Positions 1 through 11,702 of a stretch of DNA of 64,000 nucleotides are shown piece by piece (positions within the stretch are counted from its first letter, which is position 1; the number at the start of each line of letters is the position of its first letter). The notes beneath the pieces are model-generated. The model had not been told where the DNA came from and made no database searches. It saw only the letters and a program-made list of their open reading frames with translations. The DNA is from Mastigias papua (lineage: Eukaryota; Cnidaria; Scyphozoa; Rhizostomeae; Mastigiidae): the NCBI GenBank assembly GCA_964019165.1, contig OZ025286.1, positions 8,355,688 through 8,419,687 on the forward strand, given 5' to 3'. The position numbers and the translations under genes were made by a program.

Positions 1-461
1 CTTTTTAATGGAAAGGTGTTTGACCAAATAGATGGTGTTGCCATGGGCTCTCCACTTGCACCTGTGTTGGCTAATCTCTTCTTAGGACATTATGAAAATA
101 TCTGCCTTAACAAGTATCATGGTCCTTCTATTCTTTTCTATAGACGCTATGTTGATGACACATTTTGTGTGTTCAACACTGAAAATGAAGCTTTATCCTT
201 TTTTGAATTTCTTAACACACAGCATCCCAATATCAAATTTACGATGGAAAAGCAAGTTAATAAGAATTTGGCTTTCCTTGATGTCTGCATTGATAATAAC
301 GATCCGTCTTGTATCAAAACTTCAATGTATCATAAAAAGACTTTCACTGGATTACTTACTAACTTCTTCAGCTTTACTTCTTTTTCGCACAAAGTTGGGC
401 TTATTCGCACTTTGGTGGATAGAGCTTACAAAATCAACAATTCTCTTAGAAACCATTTTAA
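1..461 (+). pseudogene. Penelope-like element reverse transcriptase, 3' part of RT domain (fragment 1)
   Basis: The frame is open from the window edge. It reads the end of a PLE reverse transcriptase: a DGVAMGSPLAPVLANLF block, then the catalytic YVDD in RRYVDDTF (about residues 44-51 of the frame starting at 16), then an LAFLDV block. The DGVAMGSP and YVDD motifs are typical of Penelope-like RTs. The 5' part lies outside the window. Near 457-461 the frame stops at an inserted LINE, and the same PLE resumes at about 1351. Catalytic residues look intact here, but the element as a whole is dead because of the insertion and a downstream deletion. Confidence 0.85.
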
Positions 462-1355
462 GACTGCTCAAAGGAGATATAAATAATGCCTTACAATGGT
501 TTAAAAACAACCAAATGGCAGCAAACCGAGACAAATTTCAGGTGATTTTTATGGGCCTTGAAGAAGGTCAAAAATTGAGTCTGGAAATAAATGGTATATC
601 TATAAGGACAACTGAGGAGGTTAAACCTCTTGAAATAACGATTGACTCAAAGTTGCAATTTCAGAATCATGTGGAAGCTATTTGTAAAACGGCAAACCAT
701 AAGGTAAAGGCGTTCTCTCGAATAGCTGGGTATCTGCAAAAGCACAAAGCATATGTACTGTACAAGACTTTTATAAGGCCAAGTTTCAACTATTGTCCAT
801 TGATATGGATGTTTTGTGGTAAAACAGCAAATAATAGAATAAATCAGTTGCACAAGCGCGCCTTGAGAGTCCTCCAAAATGACTATACAGCTACATTTGA
901 AGATCTACTAGAAAAATCGGAAGAAGTAACGGTCCATTGTAGTAACCTACAAAAGCTGATGATTGAAATATATGAATGTACCAATCATGTTGGCCCTGCT
1001 GTCTTGACAGAGTTCTTTACAACTAAAGAAATAATCTATGATCTGAGAATAAAAAATCTCCTCCAGATACCAAAGGTAAAAACATCCTCGTATGGACAAA
1101 GCTCCCTATCGTTTAGAGGTAGTATACTTTGGAACACTCTTTCAGACAGCATAAAATCGGCTCAAAATATTAAAGGATTTAAAACAATGATCAAAAACTG
1201 GAAGGGAGAAAATTGTACCTGTATTATTTGTAAATAAAAATATTGTAATTAAATAGTTGGTGTATATTAGTTTATTTTTGAACTACGGTTTTTACCAACT
1301 GTAATTAAATTAGTTATTATTATAAATTAGTTATTATTATTATTATCTTCTTTCC
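462..1355 (+). pseudogene. 5'-truncated non-LTR retrotransposon (LINE), C-terminal part of RT ORF, nested in PLE
   Basis: From about position 475 the frame ending at 1237 encodes the C-terminal third of a LINE ORF2: the DINNALQWF/NQMAANRDKFQ thumb-side block, then FSRIAGYLQKHKAYVLYKTF, PSFNYCPLIWMFC, HKRALRVLQNDY and the terminal SLSFRGSILWNTL block seen in Jockey/CR1/L2-type LINEs. The endonuclease and RT palm are missing, as expected of 5' truncation on insertion. An AT-rich 3' region ends in ATT/TTA-type repeats at about 1315-1346. The insertion splits PLE coding sequence, and a 5-bp TTTAA occurs on both sides (457-461 and 1356-1360), a plausible short target duplication. The exact clade is not certain. 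Confidence 0.8.
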
Positions 1356-1876
1356 TTTAATAAGGATGTCAAAAAGTTGACACATATAGCTAAAAAGAAT
1401 CAATTTCCTGAACATTTAATACATAAAGTAGTTAGTACATATCTTGATAAAAATAATACTTCTGCATTATCTGATAACAATGACACATTCTATTTTAGGC
1501 TACCATATCTTCCCTTTTCCAATTTTGCTCAACAAAAACTCCGTACATTGATCAAAACATATTGCAATAATATAAAGATTAAACTAGTATTTTCTTCCTT
1601 TAAGATTAAAAACTTAATCAGGGTAAAAGACTTTGTGCCTAGATCGCTACGTTCTTGTGTTGTCTACAAATTTACTTGTGCGGAATGTTATTCCGTATAT
1701 GTTAGTGAAACATCTCCAAAGTTCTGATGCCTGTACAAATGCTTGCAATGAGACCTGTTTTAAAGTTATAGATGCTGAAGATTCAGCTGAAGATTAAAGA
1801 GGCTCTGCATATTATGTGGGAGGGACCCAGCCTTAATAAACAGGTTCAGCACTATAATTTCTCATTAGCTTTCTAA
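1356..1876 (+). pseudogene. Penelope-like element, connector and GIY-YIG endonuclease region (fragment 2), internally deleted
   Basis: This continues the PLE of 1-461. The frame from about 1356 reads NKDVKKLTHIAKKNQFPEHL, then a PRSLRSCVVYKFTCAEC block (the CX2C that precedes GIY-YIG in PLEs) and VYVSET, the YVGET-like GIY-YIG strand. At about 1723 the frame jumps: sequence coding SSDACTNACNETCFKVIDAED follows directly in another frame, then LKIKEALHIMWEGPSLNKQ, the PLE C-terminus, ending at TAA 1874-1876. The helix after YVGET is missing, so the nuclease is broken by a deletion plus frameshift. This is a relic. Confidence 0.8.
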
Positions 1877-2073
1877 CTCTTGTGTAACGGTTCTTGTTCT
1901 CTTCTTTGTTTGAATAGATTTTTCGCTTGATCATCGATTGACCGATTGACTTTACAACGTATGTTCTATTAGTATTCATTGTTAATTTCAGTAACTGACG
2001 ATGGATTTGAGTAAATCCGAAACATGTCTAACAAATTGAAATCAATTGTCGTGTTTTCCGCATCATTTCTGAT
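1877..2073 (+). repeat. PLE 3' untranslated end
   Basis: This AT-rich stretch follows the PLE stop codon and ends where a (TA)n array begins. It contains ACTGACGATGGATTTGAG and a stem (GGATTT/AAATCC) followed by CCGAAACATGTC at about 1993-2030. The same stretch occurs in inverted orientation at 2275-2540, which defines it as the 3' end of a PLE family. No coding sequence is seen. Confidence 0.65.
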
Positions 2074-2272
<199 letters not shown>

Positions 2273-2274
2273 TT

Positions 2275-2557
2275 CCCAAAATTTCTCGATGATATAAGTG
2301 TAGATATAAGGCGAAAAAATACGACAATGCTTTTAAGTTCGCAAGACATGGTTCAGATTGCTCCAATCCATCATCAGTTGCTAATTACAATGAAAAAACT
2401 TCTTGGTACATAAAGAAACGTTACATCATCAATCGGATTTATTAATCGAAAAAGGAATCAATGTAGCGAAAACAGGTAAGAACGGTTAAGAAGAATAGCT
2501 AAAAGCTTAATGAAAAGTTATAATGCTGAATCTGCTTATTTAAATCAGGTCTTTCCC

Positions 2558-2560
<3 letters not shown>
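2275..2560 (-). pseudogene. Second PLE 3' end, inverted, 5'-truncated at (TA)n
   Basis: The minus strand from 2560 reads [18 protein letters not shown] and a stop, the C-terminal residues of a PLE GIY-YIG protein. A 3' untranslated region follows that matches 1877-2073 with moderate divergence (CTGATGATGGATTGGAG, CCATGTCTTGCGAAC). Upstream, the coding sequence is cut by another (TA)n array at 2561-2603. It is therefore a severely 5'-truncated PLE copy in opposite orientation to the first. Confidence 0.7.

Positions 2561-2603
<43 letters not shown>
2561..2603. repeat. (TA)n microsatellite
   Basis: A pure TA array of about 43 bp lying between a truncated PLE 3' end (left) and a PLE terminal-repeat fragment (right). 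Confidence 0.95.
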
Positions 2604-2606
<3 letters not shown>

Positions 2607-2714
2607 CTACAGCACAAAAAAGCGGTACCATGTTTTAACCATACTGAAAAGCTTATTGTCGTCCGACACTCGTTAGAGTATGTAGTGAAGTTCTGTAGTA
2701 CCAACAAACTTTTC
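2604..2714 (-). repeat. PLE terminal-repeat fragment with degenerate hammerhead-like core
   Basis: On the minus strand this contains GTACTACAGAACTTCACTAC, then CATACTCTAACGAGTGTCGG and ACGACAATAAGCTTTTCAGTATGG. It aligns with the intact hammerhead-like segments at 6005-6046 and 29596-29638, but the core is changed (CTGACGA to CTAACGA, GAAA to GACA). Both sides abut (TA)n arrays, and short inverted copies of GTGAAGTTCTGTAGTACC flank the core. Confidence 0.65.
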
Positions 2715-3002
<288 letters not shown>

Positions 3003-3054
3003 AAGTTGAAACTACTGTATACTCTCGACAAGCCTGTGTCTTGAACGGTATACT

Positions 3055-3160
3055 GTATATGAAAAGTTTGTTTGTACTACAGAACTTCGCTACAGCACAA
3101 AAAAGCGGTAGCACCTTTTAGACATACTGAAAAATCTTTTTTCGTCAGACACTTGTAATA
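3055..3160 (+). repeat. PLE terminal-repeat fragment
   Basis: ATGAAAAGTTTGTTTGTACT, CTACAGCACAAAAAAGCGGT, CATACTGAAAAATC and TTCGTCAGACACTTG follow in order. This is the same module as at 2604-2714 and 29529-29640, and the hammerhead-like half after TTCGTC is degenerate. From 3160 to 3450 I see no gene or recognisable repeat. Confidence 0.6.
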
Positions 3161-3461
3161 AACTTACATTCGACAGATCGAGTAGAAACCATGTTGATGT
3201 GAGTCATAGGTTATAACTGAGAGAGTGAGCACGATAGAATTGTAAGAGAAAACATAGAGAATGCAACGTGAACTGATGATTCTTAACAGTAACAGTAAAA
3301 TTGCATGATTGCATTAATGAGTAATTGACTCTCTACGTGACAAGTCATTATTTATGCAGGGTAGGAGGCCAGAGGAAATTACTTTGTAATCAAAAATGTT
3401 TTCTCCTATCCTTATCACTCAATGAGAGCTTCAAGGGCTCCTTTATGTTTCTTTACTACAT

Positions 3462-5110
3462 TCATGAGCCCTCCATAGATTTACTATAGTAGCACAAAGC
3501 AGTAAAAGGTAGTAAAATGTTCAAATGCAAAGTTTGAAATCTCGGGAGTATGTTCTTTAGTTTCCACAGGGGCGAGAGAGCATTTTTTATTTTACCTTTA
3601 AGGCTTTTATATTGCTCATTCCATGTTAGGTTCTCGTCGACCATAATTCTAAGTTATTTAACTTGTTGAGCTCGTTTGATTGGCTCTCCATTTACATTTA
3701 CCTCTAGTGGACCAGGAATATGGTTGGTTAGTCGTTTATGACCAACAACCATATATTCTGTTTTAGCAGTGCTCAGGCTGAGCTTGTTCTGGCATAGCCA
3801 TTCTGTAATATTATGGATCTCATCTTTTAAATCTTTACAGAGATCGTAGATATCTTCGCCAAAACAAGTGATACTGGTATCATCCGCATACATGTTTGGG
3901 GTGCTTTTTTGAGGCACTGCTCAAAATGATTGACATACAGGATGAAGAGGAGCGGCCCCAAGCATGATACCTGGGGGATACCACAGTGAACTGTTTTCAA
4001 ACTAGATTTGTGGCCATTTATTACACAGTACTGTTTTCTACTGGTAAAATACGAATTGAACCACAGAAGAGATGTCCCTACCATTCCGTATTTGGTTAGT
4101 TTTGATAGAAGAATCCCGTGGTCTACCGTATCAAACGCTTTTTTAAGATCTAAAAATACGCTTATATTAATTCTACGCTTGTCAATATTAGAGAACCATG
4201 AATCTGTTATGTTTAGTAGTGATGTTAGGGTGTTATGCATTTATAAAATGCATGTTGACATGTAGCGAATTTCTTTTTGCTCTTTCATGTAATACGAGAC
4301 TTGATCATGCCCAAGTTTTTCCAGTAGCCTCGAGAAAACAGATAGTACGGATATAGGCCTATAATTGCCCATGTCGCTTTTTGAGCCAGACTTGAAAATA
4401 GAGGTTATCCTTACTATTTTCCATATATCCGGAAAAATACCCATGTTGAATGAAGAGTTGTTGAGTATAACAGGGAGTGGATTGCATAGAATTTCTGCTG
4501 CATCTTTCACAAACTGTATTGAAATTTTACTATAAACCGAAGATTTATTGCATTTCAATTTTTTGATTTCATTTTTTATAAGGTCAGAAGTAATGGGTTG
4601 AAATTCAAAATTCGGGGCTGTGGGTGCATTTTCATTAGTAAAGTATTTTAGTGGGTTATCTGATTCTTTAGTTTCGATTTTTTCAGCAAGTTTAAGGCCT
4701 ATCGTTATGAAATAATTATTAAATGCTTCCGCAATTCCCTTCTGGTTTTCAATATGTTGACCGTCATACATGACGACTCTGGGAGTCGTGGAGCACTGAC
4801 TTTTGTTTAAGACTTTGTTGATCGTTTTCCACATCTCCTTCGGGTTATTTAAATTTTCGTCAATCAAATTGCAGAAGTAGCTTTCGATAACTCTTCGGAG
4901 TTCACTGGTTACTTTATTTCTTAGGCGTTTGCACTTAGGCCATAATGAGCGATCGTTTTCAGCTCGTTTCTTAGTCCGATCCCTCTCATGTATCATATTT
5001 CTGATATGGGGAGTTATCAAGGGTGAGGGTGCAGGTTTCACCGTATTTTTTCGTATTTTTAGAGGTGCATGAATATCTAAGATCGAATGAAAAATATATA
5101 CAGAAATACA
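3462..5110 (-). pseudogene. LINE ORF2 (RT) relic, CR1/L2/Jockey-like, 5'-truncated
   Basis: On the minus strand from about 5110 to 3462 lie a connector (ITPHIRNMIHERDRTKK, LRNKVTSELRR), RT blocks NYRPISVLSVFSRLLEKL and FLDLKKAFDTVDHGILLSKL, CGIPQVSCLGPLLF (normally PQGSCLGP) and the palm motif MYADDTSIT with both aspartates. Breaks are an in-frame stop at 4241-4243, a frameshift near a T-run at about 3905-3911 and a stop at 3654-3656. The endonuclease is absent and similarity fades after 3462. It resembles the LINE at 13658-16710 in motif wording, so probably the same clade. Confidence 0.8.
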
Positions 5111-5944
5111 TACAGATAGATACCGAATTTGATCTTTATTTTGGTAGCTGAATAAGCCTGAAGACAAATGCACATTTGCCAGAACTACCTTTTCTATTGG
5201 AAATTTTTTTTCGCCTTGTGCGAGCTGAAGAGGTCAAATCTTTGGTACAGATTTGCTGTGTAACCCTGCGAAAAGAATAAAGTTTGCCAAGTCATCTACT
5301 ATTAATGGTAGAAAAATTATTTTTGTCTATGTTTACAGAGGCGTAAAATGAGCAACATCTCAAAACATTTATATTGATGATAATGATCATGATTACGACA
5401 AAGAATAGTGTTCTTCAAATTTGTGTAGCCCTTTTTAAAAGTCAAAAACATTGTGAGGTCCTACACAACTTCTCCGGAGTTAATTATGAGTTGTTGCTAA
5501 GAGCAAATGAATCGATGGATGTCACAAGGAGAGTCAATTTTCTTGGTGCCAGGAAAGTTGTATGATTCAACTCTGTATGTTGGTTACCTTAGGATTGAAA
5601 GACCATTAGCAGAGCATAATCTTATTGTGTATGGTTGAAATACTGACAAAGTTAACTAACTTACATGCCATAATATATCTGTGAGGCGGCCCCATGATTA
5701 GGCTTTGTTGAACATGATCCACATCAAAATCAACCGATTTCTATTCTGGGTCATCCATGTTATCTCAACGGCTGGTTGAGTACAATTATGAAGCAATTGA
5801 TTGTTATTGAAGACATACGGGCGGTATTCAATGGGATTTTATGCTTTGAATGAGACGTTAAGGTGAATCTTAAATCATGAATGATCGTCTCTGTTATGTA
5901 TTCCATAGCTTGGGCAACTATTTTGGCTACCTTTATGTAAGTGG
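5111..5944. other. No recognisable feature
   Basis: AT-rich sequence with only short chance reading frames. I see no domain, structured RNA or repeat matching other parts of the window. Confidence 0.5.
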
Positions 5945-6460
5945 GGCAATTCTAGAATGCATGAAGTATTTTCTACAGAACAAGACAGTGGGAACATTCT
6001 TTTAGCACACTGAAAGTCTTTTCGTCCGACACTCGTCAGAGTATGCAATGTCGTATAACGACCGAAAGGTGAATTGAAATATATAGCTAGATCAGGATAC
6101 AAGTGATATGACGAATAATGCGTCTATTTGGCCCTATGATTGGCCACTTGGCACCTATTCACCATTGTTTACTTGAAGAGCCCAAGTGAGAAAATGAACT
6201 CTTTTTTTACGCAATACTGGGTTTTGAGTCTTAATGTAAATTGATTCCAAAAGAATTAATTGAAAAGACGATCTTGGTTGCCCAATGACCCACAAATTAT
6301 CGTCTGTATATGTTTTGGCACATTCTGGACATTTCGGTTCGTTATCAGGCGTATCATGCTCGTACGACTGTCCGACGAAAGCAGTTTTCAGTATGCTAAA
6401 AAAATGTTCCCGTCTTTTCGTGCTTTAGTGAAGTTCTGTAGTATAGGCAGATTCTCTCTT
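5945..6460 (-). repeat. Short PLE copy: GIY-YIG C-terminal coding remnant with inverted terminal repeats
   Basis: The minus strand between about 6330 and 6190 encodes CPECAKTYTDDNLWVIGQ and SIYIKTQNPVL, matching the C-terminal part of the PLE GIY-YIG protein at 29750-29930. The PLE 3' untranslated sequence follows, with a hammerhead-like core at 6005-6046. At 6353-6450 the terminal-repeat module reappears on the opposite strand with a mutated core, giving inverted ends. PLEs are known to carry LTR-like repeats in direct or inverted orientation, and this 0.5-kb copy fits that. Confidence 0.65.
6005..6046 (-). ncRNA. Candidate hammerhead ribozyme (PLE-associated)
   Basis: On the minus strand: stem I strand GCATACT, core CTGACGA, a short stem II/loop (GTGTCGGAC), GAAA, a very short stem III (A-rich against TTT), a cleavable TC, then AGTGTGC, which closes stem I with G-U pairs. 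CUGANGA plus GAAA plus a closing stem I is the hammerhead signature, and such minimal hammerheads are established in Penelope-like elements. Stem II has only two standard pairs, so activity is uncertain. Confidence 0.55.
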
Positions 6461-7400
6461 TCACTGCAACTGTTTGAACCAGAGTGTTATTAAGTTTATG
6501 GAAAATGACCACAATTTCATTTTTCACAGTTTACACCCTGATGCATTTGAATCAATTTCATGTCTACAGGGCACGTCATGCTTTTCTATCAAGAAGTCCA
6601 CTCTTTTTCGTCCAGGGTTTGCTTTTCAATCTCCTGATGAATACACTGAAATTCCGCTCCTGTTTCGCAGAGGACATCAACTGTGCACGAGAATGAAATC
6701 ATTCATCCTCTTTATATCCTTAAATGCTAATTGAAACTTGACCCAGTTGCCTTGAAACTTATCTAGCTATACGAAATTAAGAAAGGATCCGTGCCACACA
6801 ACGGTGATTATAATATTTATAATAAGGGAATTCTCTAGATGAGGCTTCATGACGTGATGTGATTTTGTCTACCCACGCATACTTCTTCAAAGATACAAGT
6901 ATGGCAGTACAGCATAATCAAACTAAATAGTCTAATCAATAATTTTACAAGTTTGTTGCAAGCATTTAATGTTGTCTTACACTTCTGTTAATGAAGTTTG
7001 TTGGATCATGGTATTGAAGCACTAGGGGCAACAGAAAACGGGTATTATCACTAGCAATAGTTCACTACCAGAGGAGGCCATAGGAAGAAGAAATATAATA
7101 ATAAAGAAAACATACTACGTGATATATACTAAACATCAAGATCTTTAACAACAATACGTAAAATTTAAAAGGCTTGGTAATTTCAAGTAGGAGCTTCCCC
7201 CTAAAGTTCATCACTTTTAACAAGGGGGCCACATTGTCACCAAAGGATCAAAGTAGCTATTTCAATAAAATAAATTGCTTTTGGATAATCTGAAACATTG
7301 CTATAACAATGTAGTTTCATACCAAAAGTAGGTTACGATGAGCCTGTTAACTAACTGCGAGTCAATATGATACTTTTGTCAATTGTTACAGTTGAAATAT
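6461..7400. other. No recognisable feature
   Basis: Only short frames without domain signatures. No match to other repeats in the window was noticed. Confidence 0.5.
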
Positions 7401-7450
7401 AATTGTATTTCGGTAGTTTCATACCTTAAGTATGTTAAGTAAAACCATAT
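7401..7450. repeat. 50-bp perfect inverted repeat, left arm
   Basis: Reads AATTGTATTTCGGTAGTTTC and onward to AAACCATAT. It is the exact reverse complement of 8291-8340. Identity ends abruptly on both sides, so the arms are exactly 50 bp. Confidence 0.9.
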
Positions 7451-7510
7451 TTTTACACACATAAACACTTACATCAGTTCATCCTCAGAATTTTCGTTGC
7501 CCCTCGGCAC

Positions 7511-8290
7511 CTACTCAGTGAGAATTGGTCGAATTCTCATTCTCATGATTTCTTCTTTAAAGAAGTTCGTTAAATTATCACGTCGAATACGATCTCTTTC
7601 ACGCAAAGCGTTCAAATTTCCCCATTCATCTTTGGTGTTCAACTCTGAGTTTAGCTCTTTAATGAGTATCGGCTCAGTCACTTGTCTTAGCATAGCATCA
7701 TTGCCACACGACGAAACTACCTTCACCTTAACATCCTGTCTTTCACCCCCATGCTTCTCTTCAATGTGTTTTTGAAAAATTGAGTTTTTATCCTTTACCT
7801 GGTACTTTGTTAGATGCTCATTAACTCTTTCTCCTATGCTCCTTGCCGTTTCTCCAACGTACAAACCGTCATTTATACTACTCCCAGTACACCCTTGACA
7901 CTTAATTTGGTATACAACACCTCTTCCTTTGCAGTTAGTACTAGAATCTAATTTACATATCTTGCATTTATTTTGATTTCATTTTCCTTCACGGAAGGGA
8001 TCTGATTTTGTTAGTAATTTCTTCAAAGATTTTCCTGCTCGTTCAACAACACGCATTTTAAGACCTGCTTCTTTTAGTGCTTTTCTGTATGCTTTCGCTA
8101 ACTGCCCATTGGGTGTTGCCTCCATAAACATAGCTGTTTCATTATCACCTATCTTATACCAATTACACCGCTTGTCAAAGTTTCTCTTGTCTCTTTCCCT
8201 TCTTTGCCAGAATTTACTCCTGTACATTGGACATTGCCCAGCTCGATCACGCTCTATAATTTTATCAAATACTCTCTTTGCTAATAGTTT
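7511..8290 (-). pseudogene. GIY-YIG endonuclease-domain ORF fragment, one nonsense codon
   Basis: One frame is open from about 8290 to a stop at 7511 (about 260 codons) except for TGA at 7979-7981, which replaces a probable cysteine in GKxNQNKCKICK. In order: a basic segment (SKFWQRRERDKRNFDK), LKMRVVERAGKSLKKLL, a cysteine cluster (CKIC, then CQGC), VVYQIKC, then YVGETARSIGERVNEHL, which holds the GIY-YIG strand and the following R/E-containing helix. The C-terminus is ILTE. This arrangement is typical of retroelement-linked GIY-YIG nucleases of the PLE type, although no RT is attached. The frame runs into the right 50-bp arm, so the original protein began further upstream. Only one nonsense codon is seen over about 780 bases. 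Confidence 0.75.
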
Positions 8291-8340
8291 ATATGGTTTT
8301 ACTTAACATACTTAAGGTATGAAACTACCGAAATACAATT
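8291..8340. repeat. 50-bp perfect inverted repeat, right arm
   Basis: Exact reverse complement of 7401-7450, lying at the upstream end of the GIY-YIG frame. With the left arm it brackets an insert of about 840 bp. Confidence 0.9.
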
Positions 8341-9225
8341 TGAGTCACAACACACGGGATCTAATTCATTCACTTGCAAGAAGCACCTGTGAACGCAAAT
8401 GAAATATAATTGTCCTACTGAAAAGCTCTGACGTTGCTAGAGAGCAACATAATGAAGATGTTAGGCTCATTTGCGAGATATGGTACTCAGCTCACGGCCT
8501 AGATATCAAAGAAGTCTTATCACCACATTGGCTTTAAATACTTCGGAAGACGTGCATCGGCCACCTGAGTCTTCGTCCAATTGTTACTGCAATGCTATAA
8601 TCTATGAATGGCATGTGAACGACAGAGAGTTTAAATGATTAAAAGTAATCTCTGAAATTAAAGCAAATCTTAATGTAGATACGCTTGCTTCTGCTACTTA
8701 AAGCTCCCTTGATGAATATGATGAATCTATACAAGTCATAGATGTATAGTTATGCAGACGAAAAGCACATTGTTATCTAGCAAAGTTAAGTGTATCGTGT
8801 GAAGTAAGTGGTAGGTGTAAGTGGAAGAAGATTGCATTTTATGGAGTTTGTTTGAATCGTTTGACTACCTCTTTTGCTTGGATTGCTATATTCATGCTTC
8901 TAAAATGTATCGAAAGGGATAGTTTTGATTCTATAAAGTTTTGCAAAAAATGTGCATGGCAGTATATAATTGATGTCCTAACCGTATGCTTGCATGGTAA
9001 CTGCTGTCAACAATAAATATCATGTCTTGCCACCAACCTTTTGACAGGAAAGCACTTACTCTATAGAAGTGCTATTGGTAAAATATTGGAGTTATGATAA
9101 GGTGTTTCTTATTATTTCTATTTGCATTCATATTTTACCACAATGCCCCATCAGAGAGCTAAAATAAAAGTTAGAAGTATGTTATAAATTAGATTGGACT
9201 CATGTCTGCTCATTCTGGGGATGGT
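8341..9225. other. No recognisable feature
   Basis: AT-rich sequence with many stops in all frames and no repeat match noticed. Confidence 0.5.
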
Positions 9226-11155
9226 GCTTTGATTAGAATATATTATCTAAGAATGAATATGAAAAAGAAAGAAATTTGACTGTAAAAATAAACAGAAAAG
9301 CAAAGAAAGAATATTTTATAAAAGTATCTCACCAAAATCACTTGATAATGATTGAAAATTTTGGAAAATTATAAAGCCACTATTTGCCAACTTAAATGCA
9401 ATGAGTGAAAAAATATTTCTCATTGAAGATGAAAAAATTATGATGAAGATGAAAATATTTCTCATTGAAGATGAAACCAAAATTGTAAAATGCTTTAATG
9501 TGTACTTTTTAACTATCACTGAATCATTTGGACTAAGTGCTCCTGATAACAATAACAGCAATGATATAATCTTGATGAAATGGTCACCAAAGTAATTGAA
9601 AGTATAATAATCACCCAGGAATCAAAGGTATCAAAACCTCAGAGCGACAAGATGAGAATCTTAGATTTTCTCATGTTCACGTGAAACGTGAAGGACGAGC
9701 TTGAAGCACTTTTCCCAAAACAGTATGATAGTGGAAACATATCCGTAAAAATTATAAAAAAAGAACACCGTTGTCCCATATTTTACAGTCTATATCAATG
9801 CAGCAAAAAATAACTGCTGCATTCCTACCGAGCTAAAAGTAATTGATGTTTCCTATGTTACAAGAAAGGAATAAAACCGACAAGTCCAACTATTAGACAA
9901 TAGGTGTACTACCAGCAATATCAAAAATTTGTGAAAAAATAATATAGTCACAAATAAATTATTTTCTTGACAATAAATTGTCTAATCTCTTTACTGCTTT
10001 TAGAATAGGTCAAAGTGTGCAAGGTGCACTTCTCAGAGTGATTGAATCTAGGCGCAGATGTTTTCATCTTCGAGTATTGTTGGAGCAGTATTACAGGACC
10101 TTTCTAATGCCTGTTATTGTAACGCACACGACTTTAAAGATTCCTGAATTGGAGGCTTATGGCATTGACAGAGATAGTGTCAAAGTTATGTATACCTAAG
10201 TGGCGGACCGTGGTCAAAAGTTAAAGTTAGCTCTTTCCACAGTTTCCTTGGAAATATCAAGGTAGGAGTTCCCCAGGGATCAGTTTTTGGACCAATGCTG
10301 CTTAATATCTTCTTTAATAAATTGTTCCTAATTGAGATGGAATTGGAAATAGGCAATTTTGCAGACGATAATACAATGTATCCAATAGGTAAAACCTTGG
10401 AAGAAGTAATAATTAGATTGTAAGATGACCTACATACAACCTTAAAATAGTTATCAAGGAGTGGGATGGTAGCAAACCTTGAAAAGTTCCAGCGTGGCCA
10501 GCAACTGTGCCTATAAATTGCTGATCAGGTTATTAGTCAATGTCAGCAAGTTAAACTACTAGGAGTAGGAATAGATTCTAAACTGAACTTTGACAAGCAC
10601 ATCCTTGAACTTTGCAGTAAGGTGAAAAAATTAGTGAGTGCATTCTCTAGAATTAGGAACTATCTTGATATTGAACAGGCTGATATATCATGCAAAGCAA
10701 CAATGTTGTCAAATTTCAATGTTTTTCCTTTAATAAGGACGCTTTCTTCCAATGCTGCCAACAATTAGATTAGGAGAACACTTAAACGAGCGCTCTAGGT
10801 ATTGTATAAGAATAATAATTTATCATGTGATAAGTCCCTAATGAATGAGACAGGCATAACAATCCATATTAAGAATCTTCAGAAGCTAATGCTAGAGGTA
10901 TTTAAAACTCTGAACCACTCAAACCCCTCATACCTTTGGTACCTTTTAACGAAAAATAAGGTGAATACAATCTGAGAATCAAACATCTGGTGATGTTACC
11001 TCAAATAAGGACACAAATTTATGGAATAAATTCAGTTACATCTAGAGCTAGCATCCTTCGGAATGCACTTACTGATGAGATAAAACCTGCAAAAATGTTG
11101 TAGTATTGAAAAAGAAAGTAGTTTCCTGGAAAGCGGATATGGAATATGGAAGCGT
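9226..11155 (+). pseudogene. Heavily decayed LINE RT (plus strand)
   Basis: Pieces of a LINE ORF2 appear in order across several frames: a connector (FLIEDETKIVKCFNVYFLTI, 9400-9600), AFRIGQSVQGALLRVIE (about 9995), LEAYGIDRDSVKVMYTY (about 10150), VGVPQGSVFGPMLLNIF (about 10265), a FADDNTMY palm block (about 10355; catalytic DD kept), VANLEKFQ, then the C-terminal IRNYLDIEQA and FNVFPLIR blocks. Frame changes and stops are frequent, so this is an old copy. It belongs to the same broad type as the fragment at 462-1355. Confidence 0.7.
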
Positions 11156-11590
11156 CTTAGTACCGGAATTGTCAATAGAGAAATAAAAAATTATGATTTT
11201 AGTTTTCTTCATCTTTATTTTACGGTTCATTATCAAATTGCGCTTCCATAAATTGAATCCATTTATCTTGTGAAACCTGCTTCCCGCTTCTTTCATACTT
11301 TGGCAAGTCAATTTGCCAACTCAGTTATCATGTTAAGGGATTACCACAACTTCATTCATCTTCTGTGAGTGGTCACATTGTAGGGTTGAAATAACAGCAG
11401 GTATTAACTCATGTTGTTCATCTCTGCATTGCTACACTATGAATGGAAGATTGTTTTCAATATGACGTTTTCTCACGTTTAATAAAAGTGTAATTGTCAA
11501 TGCTTTCATTTTCTGTATAACCTTTGAAATACCCAGCAAACAAATTAATTTCAGTTCTCAACAGAAGAACACATCCGTACGCCCATCTCC
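11156..11590. other. No recognisable feature
   Basis: Short chance frames only. Confidence 0.45.
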
Positions 11591-11694
11591 TCCGTTAAGG
11601 TTATATAGGTGATAAGATAGCTGCTGAACTGAAACATCACTCCAATGCAATCTACACCAAGGAAACAGTCAGAAGTGCTTTTCCTGATACTACT

Positions 11695-11702
11695 ATTGAG
11701 AC
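11695..11702. repeat. Left target-site duplication of hAT-like element
   Basis: ATTGAGAC, matching ATTGAAAC at 12711-12718 at 7 of 8 positions. An 8-bp duplication is the hAT hallmark. Confidence 0.7.

Noticed and set aside
16..486. Host reverse transcriptase or telomerase gene at the left edge
   Set aside because: The DGVAMGSP and YVDD blocks and the downstream GIY-YIG remnant identify a Penelope-like element, not telomerase.
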